Shown here one piece after another: positions 6,721-12,588 of a DNA stretch of 12,588 nucleotides. The stretch covers positions 39,517 through 52,104 of the forward strand of contig DMQW01000171.1 of NCBI GenBank assembly GCA_003455565.1, given 5' to 3'. The DNA comes from Limisphaerales bacterium. Its GTDB lineage: Bacteria; Verrucomicrobiota; Verrucomicrobiia; Limisphaerales; UBA11358. The notes beneath the pieces were generated by a model. That model did not search any database and was not told the origin of the DNA. It was given only the letters and a program-made list of their open reading frames with translations. Made by a program: the position numbers and the translations under genes. Positions within the stretch are counted from its first letter, which is position 1. Every line of letters begins with the position of its first letter.

Positions 6721-7658
6721 TTGATTAGTTTTGGTATCAGCCGTTCCGCCAGTTCGCCCGCGCCATTTTGCAGCGCAGTTTTCGCCGCGATATGCTCGGC
6801 CAGATCCACAGCAACGCTGGTTTGGCGATCCACAGAGATTATCTTTCCACTGGCCACATCACGAACCTTGATTTCAATCCGCGCGCGGCAGCTTTGCAGG
6901 TTGCCTTTGCGCATTCCGAATTCGCTGAACGCCTCGCCGGTGATCTCGATGGCCGGACGGTTGGTGGAATTGTCGTCCGCCAGCGTGAAGCCGCATTGCT
7001 GCAAGATCAGCGACAGCTCCGTCTGCGCCGCCGGGTCAATGACGTGCTGCCCGAAATGCTGCTCGGTGATTTTCACCGAGACGACTGGCAGCTTTTTGTC
7101 GCCCAGCGCCTTCTTGATTTTGGCCACACGGTCCTCATGCGTCTCCACTTTGGCGACCAGCGTGTCGCCTTTCTGCGTCACGTCCGCCGCGATTTTCTTC
7201 GCCAGACTTTCGGACAAATCGGAAATGGCAGCATTCGCCCCACCTTTGACCATCTCGCCATAAACGCGGCTCGTTTCCGTGCCGATGATTTTGGCGACGA
7301 TGAACAGTTCCGTGTCCGTCTTGAACACGCGCCCGGCGACGAGGACTTTTGCGCCGGTCAGATGGCCAACCTTCGCCGCCGTGTCTGGCGAAACCGTGCC
7401 GGACAGGCCAAGCTCCTGTTCGCCCAGCGCCTTCTCCAGTTCCGCGCGCTCGACGATGATGAGGTTCGGCTCGGCGGACAAGTTGGCGTTGACCAGCACG
7501 GCGACTTTCGGGCCGAGGTCGCGCACGGCTTCGTCCTTCGATTCAAAATCAAAAACGGCAATCGGCAACGGTTGGGACAACTCGGCGCGGGCGATGGCGT
7601 AGGCCATGAGGGACAACGCGAGAGTGGAGATGAGTTTTAGTTTCATAATTATGTTCAT
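6717..7658 (-). CDS. Secreted CsgG-like protein
   Basis: A 313 aa exported protein. Residues 1-25 are a signal peptide ending ARA before ELSQ. Residues 31-150 match the CsgG/LpoB-like pattern: LPIAVFDFES, then KVAVLVNANLSAEPNLIIVERAELEKAL, GEQELGLSG, and HLTGAKVLVAGRVFKTDTEL. Residues 190-313 form a second alpha/beta region (VKITEQHFGQ ... RARIEIKVRDVASGKIISVDR ... LIPKLIK). Curli CsgG is a lipoprotein pore; here there is no Cys at the cleavage site, so it is probably a soluble periplasmic relative rather than an outer-membrane channel (inference). The ATG at 7658 overlaps the upstream TGA as ATGA, and its own TGA overlaps the next ATG in the same way, so translation is probably coupled on both sides. 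A second in-frame ATG four codons later (MKLKLIS) is an alternative start. Confidence 0.85.
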   Translation of the reverse strand: MNIIMKLKLISTLALSLMAYAIARAELSQPLPIAVFDFESKDEAVRDLGPKVAVLVNANLSAEPNLIIVERAELEKALGEQELGLSGTVSPDTAAKVGHLTGAKVLVAGRVFKTDTELFIVAKIIGTETSRVYGEMVKGGANAAISDLSESLAKKIAADVTQKGDTLVAKVETHEDRVAKIKKALGDKKLPVVSVKITEQHFGQHVIDPAAQTELSLILQQCGFTLADDNSTNRPAIEITGEAFSEFGMRKGNLQSCRARIEIKVRDVASGKIISVDRQTSVAVDLAEHIAAKTALQNGAGELAERLIPKLIK

Positions 7659-8491
7659 GGTTGCGGGAGCAAATCAGGCAAAGCCGTCGGCTGCGGATGC
7701 AACGCCAGTTTGGAAAAATAAATCAAGTTCAGTTGCGATTGTGGATTGCCCGCCAAGTCCGCAACCAAATCCGGCTGGATAATAACGACGGAAGATTGTT
7801 TTTCCGGCACGGAATAAAACGACGGCAAAAGCTGGCCGCGCTTTGCCAGTGGCGGTCGAAGCCACACAACCGCCGCGCCTTTTTTAGCGAGCGCCTGAAC
7901 CTGTTGCGGCAAGCCTTCGCGCATTTGCGCCTTCGATTGAAACGGGCCGATGATGGCGAGTTTGCCGGAAAAGTTTTCGAGATCGGAAGTTTCCAGATTC
8001 ACAAAATCAATCTTCAAATTTTTCAGCAGCGGCTTGAGCTGGTTCTGCGGATCAAAAACGCCCAAAGGTTCATCGCCCGCCAGCGGTTTCAACTCCGCCA
8101 GCAGATTCGTCGGATAAACCCAAACCTTGGTTTTGCCGATGACGTGATTCGTGTTTTCCAACCACTGAACGAGAAATTTCGACTCCGCCTTCACCGCCGG
8201 AAAATCAAGCTGCGCGGATTCGAGAACTGTTTGTCCAGGCAACACATTCAGTTTTTTCCACCGTATTTCGCCCAGCCGGACGGCGGTGGCGGAACTGGTT
8301 TGAAGAATTCGCGCCGAGATTTCGCCCTCCCAAACCTTGTCGCCGTTGTTGTGCCAGACGATGGAAATTTTCTGCGCCTCGCCCGCGAACACGCAGGGCG
8401 TCTCCCTGCCGGAAATAAGTTGCAGTTCCGCCCCAGCCATCCCTGGCCAGCAGGCGATTCCCAGCAACAGCCATGTGTTGAGCAATCTCAT
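7655..8491 (-). CDS. Secreted protein of unknown function
   Basis: I do not recognise this 278 aa protein. Residues 1-21 look like a signal peptide (MRLLNTWLLLGIACWPGMAGA, then ELQL). Cys14 sits in GIAC, a poor lipobox, so cleavage after AGA is preferred. Residues 22-127 are rich in alternating hydrophobic beta segments (KISIVWHNNGDKVWEGEISARIL ... KFLVQWLEN ... KVWVYPTN) and probably form an Ig-like sandwich. Residues 140-278 look alpha/beta (GVFDPQNQLKPLLKNLKIDFVNLE, KLAIIGPFQS, GAAVVWLRPP, SVVIIQPDLV), reminiscent of flavodoxin-like or amidotransferase-like folds without visible catalytic residues. It is 19 bases after the Sel1-repeat gene and overlaps the CsgG-like gene by ATGA. A GGAA lies just before its ATG. 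Confidence 0.82.
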   Translation of the reverse strand: MRLLNTWLLLGIACWPGMAGAELQLISGRETPCVFAGEAQKISIVWHNNGDKVWEGEISARILQTSSATAVRLGEIRWKKLNVLPGQTVLESAQLDFPAVKAESKFLVQWLENTNHVIGKTKVWVYPTNLLAELKPLAGDEPLGVFDPQNQLKPLLKNLKIDFVNLETSDLENFSGKLAIIGPFQSKAQMREGLPQQVQALAKKGAAVVWLRPPLAKRGQLLPSFYSVPEKQSSVVIIQPDLVADLAGNPQSQLNLIYFSKLALHPQPTALPDLLPQP

Positions 8492-8510
8492 TTCCAGTTA
8501 GTTTGACGAT

Positions 8511-10244
8511 TCACGGCGGCGAAACATTTGAATTATTTTGTGCATCAGCGCCAAGCCGTCCGCCCATGGAGCGCACAGAGTCGCCGACGCGGTTGAGTTC
8601 TGCATTCAAATTGGAAAACTGCTGGCGGGCGGACTTCATTGCTTCCGCGCTCATTTGGGATTCCAGTCCCGCGATTTTCCCCGCCGCCTCGGTTGAGCCT
8701 TTCCGCGCGGCCATGTTGAACCAAGCCCACGCGTTCGTCATGGACTTGGGCGCGTTTTGCCCGGTCAAACAAATGTTCCCGATTTGCAGCGCGGAAGCCG
8801 CGTCGCCGAGCGCAGCCTTCAAATACAACGACAAGGCGCGCAAGGTTTCATCGCTGGGATTTTCGCTGGTGGACGGCTTGTAAATGGTGACTTCTTGCCG
8901 GTCCGGCGCGTTCACAATGGAAACGCCGTTACGCTTGGGCGGTTCAAAATAAATTTTCCCCACGAGCGATTCAGGATAATTGCCGCGCAGCACGGCCCGG
9001 CAATGCCATTGCGCCGCCGACACCACATCGCGTCCGGTGCCGAGGCCGTAATCGTAACGAAAGCTGACCTCTTCAGCACTACCCGTGCGCTCAAACAAAC
9101 GGATGGGTCGCTCCATTTCCGAGCGCGGTTCGCCGATACCTCGTGCATACAATCCGGCGAGTTCTTCAATGGCATCGTGCAAACCCTGATCCGCCGCCGC
9201 GCGCACCAGCTCCAACCCACGAGCCTCGTCGCGTTCCACCACCTTGCCATCGAGATAGAGCAGCCCCAGATGATATTGTCCGCCCGCCCAGTTTTTTTCC
9301 GCGGCGCGCCGATACCATTTCAATGCGCCGATAAGATTCGGCGGCGGCAGACGACGGCTCGCGCCGTTGCCTTCCCATTCGGTGTATTCACAGCGATAGC
9401 CCAGCAGACATTCGGCAAACGGATTGTCGGTGGCGGCGGCTTTGGTCAACCATTCCATCGCTTTGGCGCGGTCGGTCGTGACGCCGCGTCCTTCCCAATA
9501 GCACAAATAGAGTTGCGCCATTGCGTCGGACGAACCGTTGTCTGCCGCGCGTTGATATAATGCAACCGCCCTGCCCGAACGCTCCTGTTGCTCGTAAAGC
9601 AAACCGAGATTGAGCAGGCCAAGGGGATCATCTTTCGCTGCAACTTTTTGAAACCAGTTTTCGGCTTCCGCAAAATTCGTGTCCACACCCACGCCAAAGC
9701 GATAGAGCCGTCCGATTTCCACCATCGCGATTGAATGTCCCTGCTCGGCGGCTCGGCGAAACCATTTCATCGCGGCGGCGGGATCGCGTTGGACGCCGGT
9801 GCCATCGCGATAAAGAATTCCAAGGTTGGCCTGCGCTTGAGCGAATCCGCGTTCCGCCGCGTAGCTGTAAAAATAAATCGCCTGACCCAGATCATTCGAG
9901 CCAAGCAACCCGCGTTGGTAAACCAGCCCCAGATTGTTTGCGGCGGGAACGTAGCCGTGCTGCAACGCGCGCTGATACCACGCCACACCCTCGGTGACAT
10001 TTTGATTGGTGCGGAAGCCTTCGACGTGACAGTAGCCCAGATAGTGTTCCGCTTGGGCATCGCCCTGCTCCGCTGCCTGCGCGATTTTTTCCAGTGGGGT
10101 AGCCGCCCACTTGTTGGTGAGTTCCGCCAGCGACAGCCAATTGGTATTGGGGAATGACGTTTGCGCCGGAGTTGTGGCCGTCAGTGCCACAAGCAGAGCA
10201 ATTCCCGCCAGCCAAAATAATATTTTTTTCGCGTCACGTTTCAT
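8511..10244 (-). CDS. Secreted Sel1-repeat protein
   Basis: A 577 aa exported protein built of Sel1-like repeats, helical pairs that serve as protein-protein interaction scaffolds. Residues 1-28 are a signal peptide (MKRDAKKILFWLAGIALLVALTATTPAQ). Repeats run from about 55 to 390 with the A..LG.LY..G.G....A..W...AA..G pattern, for example GVAWYQRALQHGYVPAANNLG (86-106, spaced), AQANLGILYRDGTGVQRD (137-154) and GGQYHLGLLYLDGK (321-334). Roughly nine fit well; another degenerate pair lies at 465-520. Residues 385-465 interrupt the array with a non-repeat stretch that includes IYFEPPKRNGVSIVNAP. The tail 525-577 is helical then polar (AQNNSNVSPP). Its ATG overlaps the stop of the upstream gene as ATGA. 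A role as an adaptor for the other operon products is inferred from the fold and the coupling; substrate or partner is unknown. Confidence 0.92.
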   Translation of the reverse strand: MKRDAKKILFWLAGIALLVALTATTPAQTSFPNTNWLSLAELTNKWAATPLEKIAQAAEQGDAQAEHYLGYCHVEGFRTNQNVTEGVAWYQRALQHGYVPAANNLGLVYQRGLLGSNDLGQAIYFYSYAAERGFAQAQANLGILYRDGTGVQRDPAAAMKWFRRAAEQGHSIAMVEIGRLYRFGVGVDTNFAEAENWFQKVAAKDDPLGLLNLGLLYEQQERSGRAVALYQRAADNGSSDAMAQLYLCYWEGRGVTTDRAKAMEWLTKAAATDNPFAECLLGYRCEYTEWEGNGASRRLPPPNLIGALKWYRRAAEKNWAGGQYHLGLLYLDGKVVERDEARGLELVRAAADQGLHDAIEELAGLYARGIGEPRSEMERPIRLFERTGSAEEVSFRYDYGLGTGRDVVSAAQWHCRAVLRGNYPESLVGKIYFEPPKRNGVSIVNAPDRQEVTIYKPSTSENPSDETLRALSLYLKAALGDAASALQIGNICLTGQNAPKSMTNAWAWFNMAARKGSTEAAGKIAGLESQMSAEAMKSARQQFSNLNAELNRVGDSVRSMGGRLGADAQNNSNVSPP

Positions 10245-12588
10245 GGCTTTGAAAGTTCAACCGCATTGGTGGTTTTGCTTTGTTGTCGCAGCAACGCGCG
10301 CTGCGCATCCAGTTTCGTTTGCAACGCCGCGTTCGGAATCAGCCAGTGCCCGCAATATTTGGGCGCGCCAAAAATAAAGCCGTCCGGCGTCTTCAGCCAG
10401 AACACCGTGTTGCCCTCGTGGCTCACGATCCGCTCCTGAATGCCGAGGTAGCCGCCCGCCATCGGCGAGAGCATGTCCACCGGCTGGCCATTCACTATTG
10501 GAATGACAATTTTGCTGTTGCTTTCAAAATGAATCGGCACCGACTGCGGCGCACGCGACTCCGAATCAAAATGAAACAGCGTCGCCTGCCGCGCATCGGA
10601 AAATTTCACCGGCTCCCTGGCCTGCGGAAACATCTGGTTCTGATAGGTTTTTCGCGGGCACAAAACCCACAGTGCCTGTTCGTCCGCCAGAATGCTTGAT
10701 GGCTCCAGCGGAAAATTTTCCGGCCAGTCCCAACGCATCGGCTGCAATAATTTTTCCCGTGGATGAGCTGGCATTTTCCATGGTGCCGTCTCCATCAGCA
10801 ACGACTCCGGTGCGTGGCCGTCATGCCAATAACCCAGCAGATACCAATGCGCGAGCGGCCCGGTCAAAAACCGTTGCGCGCCGCTGGCCGAGGTGAAGCG
10901 CGTCCAGGAACTGAAAAAATTATTCGTGCCCGCCATCGGCGAGACCTGGCTGTTCCAGATTTTTGCCACCGGGTCAAAACTGAAACAGCGGTCTTCCGAC
11001 AGCGCGCCGAGCCGTCCGTCCGAGAGCAAAAAAATCCGCGTCTGCCCCGTCCACAGCGGGTCAATGTCGTTTATCGCCGGCTGGCGGCGCGAACTGACCA
11101 GGATCTCCACCGCTTTGGAATCGGGATTGATTTGCAGCAGGCCATCGCTGCGGCTGGCAAACAAATTGCCCTTCAGCCATACGAACTGCGAACCGCCTTC
11201 CACCGGCGCGGAAATTTCCTCCCAGATTTTTTCTAAAAATTTGAAACGATAAACCTGGCCGTGCGCGCTGACGAACAGCGAATCCGGCGACACTTCAAAA
11301 CCCGCGTCCGGCTCGCCCAGCTTGGCGGGGAAGGGAATTTCTTCCTCGGCGCCCGATTGCGGATTCACGGCGAGATAAGTCGTGGGCACCGTTCCTGATT
11401 CCGGCCAGCCCCGGTCTGACAGCGTGTAGCGCACGCGCACCCACAGTTTTCCGTTGCGAAAAATCATGCCGGAAAAATGCGGCGTGCGCCCGGTCTCGAT
11501 GCCCGGCCCCGGCAGTTTCCACGCGATGAATTTTGCCTCCAGCATATCTGCCGCCGGAACGGTTTTTTCCGGCACGTTTGCAACCGGAACTGCCAGGTTC
11601 GCTTTCTGCCGCAGTTTTTCGATTTGCCAATCCAGCACCCGTGTCAAATGCGAGCGCTCCTGATAATTCAAAGCAAGCGGCAGCAACTCTTTCGCCTGCG
11701 CTTCCGTTTCCATCTGCCGGTTGGAGTTGGGAAAGAGTGCGTAAAAAATCTCCCGGTTGGTGGTGGTGGCGTGTTCCAAAAAATCCAGCCGCAGCCGGTG
11801 CTTGAAACTCGCAAACGGCTCGTGGATGTAAGGCTGGTTATAATCCTGGTCATCGTATTTGGCGCGTAGCACATCTTCGGTGCGTTCGAGCAGCGCGGCC
11901 TGGTCGTCGCTCTCGAACAGCAGTTGGCGATTGTCCCATATGGCCGTGATCAATTCCTGTTCGCACGACTGCACGCTGTGTTGCTCGTCCATCGGCGCTT
12001 TCAACAAGGCCAGATACAAACTGTCGAGCCGCACCGCCGGATTCGTGCTGGCGCGAAGGTCGGCGATAAAATGGCGCATCAAATCGGGAACGCGTTTCCG
12101 GTCTTCCCATGTCCAGCCCACCAGTCGCGGCAGATGTTCCGGCTGATAACCGGATTCAATTATTTTGCGGAACATAGGCAACGCCTCCTCCGGCCGGTCG
12201 AAAAAAATGCCGCCCTCCTCCCACTTCAACCAGTCGTAATCTTGCCGGATGCTGATCCAATGCCGCTGGGGGTCCGCTGACGGCGGCGGATTCGCATCCA
12301 GCGTCGCCAGCATCCGCCGTGCGTTTTCACGCAGCGCGGACAATTCTTCCTGATGAGCGTCGCGCGCCTCGGCGGCGTAATAATAGCTTTCCAGCAGGCC
12401 CACCGTCCGGTGCAGCAGTTGCAGCGCGATGAGAAAATGTTCACGACTCCAGTTCTGGTTGCTGCCAAGCAGAAACCGCCCATCCTGACTGAACAACTCC
12501 GTCGCCCGGGTCAGCGGCCGGAAGCGCTCTGGATACGGAATCGCCGGAATGGAAATCCTTTTGGAGAAATAATTTTCCGAATAGCCGC
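10241..12588 (-). CDS. Large protein with helical N-terminal part and probable beta-propeller, 5' end outside window
   Basis: The frame is open to the right edge, so the gene begins outside; 781 codons are visible, beginning GYSENYFSKRISIPAIPYPE. A TTG at 12496 is not a credible start. I do not recognise a named family. Visible residues 1 to about 330 are mainly helical and rich in charged residues and Leu (ARDAHQEELSALRENARRML, QAKELLPLALNYQERSHLTRVL), possibly a tetratricopeptide-like or caspase-adjacent scaffold, though no repeat is clear. From about 350 the pattern changes to short beta strands with Gly/Asp turns (FSGMIFRNGKLWVRVRYTL, LGEPDAGFEVSPDSLFVSAHGQVYRFKFLEKIWEEIS, GRLGALSEDRCFSFDPVAKIWNSQVS), typical of a six- to eight-bladed propeller. 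Its TGA overlaps the ATG of the Sel1-repeat gene. Export is likely from the company it keeps, but its N-terminus is not visible. Confidence 0.85.
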   Translation of the reverse strand, partial: GYSENYFSKRISIPAIPYPERFRPLTRATELFSQDGRFLLGSNQNWSREHFLIALQLLHRTVGLLESYYYAAEARDAHQEELSALRENARRMLATLDANPPPSADPQRHWISIRQDYDWLKWEEGGIFFDRPEEALPMFRKIIESGYQPEHLPRLVGWTWEDRKRVPDLMRHFIADLRASTNPAVRLDSLYLALLKAPMDEQHSVQSCEQELITAIWDNRQLLFESDDQAALLERTEDVLRAKYDDQDYNQPYIHEPFASFKHRLRLDFLEHATTTNREIFYALFPNSNRQMETEAQAKELLPLALNYQERSHLTRVLDWQIEKLRQKANLAVPVANVPEKTVPAADMLEAKFIAWKLPGPGIETGRTPHFSGMIFRNGKLWVRVRYTLSDRGWPESGTVPTTYLAVNPQSGAEEEIPFPAKLGEPDAGFEVSPDSLFVSAHGQVYRFKFLEKIWEEISAPVEGGSQFVWLKGNLFASRSDGLLQINPDSKAVEILVSSRRQPAINDIDPLWTGQTRIFLLSDGRLGALSEDRCFSFDPVAKIWNSQVSPMAGTNNFFSSWTRFTSASGAQRFLTGPLAHWYLLGYWHDGHAPESLLMETAPWKMPAHPREKLLQPMRWDWPENFPLEPSSILADEQALWVLCPRKTYQNQMFPQAREPVKFSDARQATLFHFDSESRAPQSVPIHFESNSKIVIPIVNGQPVDMLSPMAGGYLGIQERIVSHEGNTVFWLKTPDGFIFGAPKYCGHWLIPNAALQTKLDAQRALLRQQSKTTNAVELSKP

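Noticed and set aside
6768..7640. 290-codon open frame on the plus strand
   Set aside because: Antisense shadow of the CsgG-like gene; Arg/Gln/Asp-rich with no recognisable motif.
7661..8506. 281-codon open frame on the plus strand
   Set aside because: Antisense shadow of the 278 aa secreted protein; Arg/Gln-rich and without a signal peptide.
8757..9560. 267-codon open frame on the plus strand
   Set aside because: Antisense to the Sel1 repeats; the repeat pattern and signal peptide fix the minus strand as coding.

Overview
The window looks like chromosomal DNA of a Verrucomicrobiota bacterium, most likely from the Pedosphaera/Limisphaera side of the phylum. That placement is inferred from three things: a C-terminal PEP-CTERM sorting signal, a polygalacturonase ending in the Ser-Trp-Pro ... 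RLVYP type module common in that group, and a set of large secreted proteins whose start codons mostly lack a clear Shine-Dalgarno. No rRNA, tRNA or CRISPR was seen, so the placement rests on protein style only.

Left part (1-5858) is a pectin-degradation locus. Two GH28 polygalacturonase genes lie in tandem on the plus strand; the first is cut by the window edge and the second has a perfect extended -10 element just upstream. Facing them on the minus strand are a two-domain pectin de-esterifying enzyme (CE8 pectin methylesterase fused to an alpha/beta-hydrolase esterase) and a PEP-CTERM surface protein, which ends in an intrinsic terminator placed against the stop codon of the second GH28 gene. 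Logically, the CE8/esterase removes methyl and probably acetyl esters and the GH28 enzymes then cut the exposed polygalacturonate.

Middle part (5859-6510) is a scar. It holds about 250 bases of non-coding DNA upstream of the esterase gene, a 16-base perfect palindrome, and the C-terminal third or less of an IS1595-family transposase. The remnant abuts the broken 3' end of a CsgG-like gene, which also carries a frameshift in a G6 run.

Right part (6480-12588) is a minus-strand operon of at least five genes. In transcription order they are: a large protein with a helical N-terminal part and a probable beta-propeller (cut by the window edge); a secreted Sel1-repeat protein of 577 aa; a secreted protein of unknown function (278 aa); a secreted CsgG-like protein (313 aa); and the broken second CsgG-like gene. 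Three of the four junctions are 4-base ATGA stop/start overlaps, and the remaining gap is 19 bases. Every gene whose start is visible encodes a signal peptide. This tightly coupled envelope operon of unknown function is the best candidate for an undescribed system here, although its last gene has been destroyed by the insertion event.
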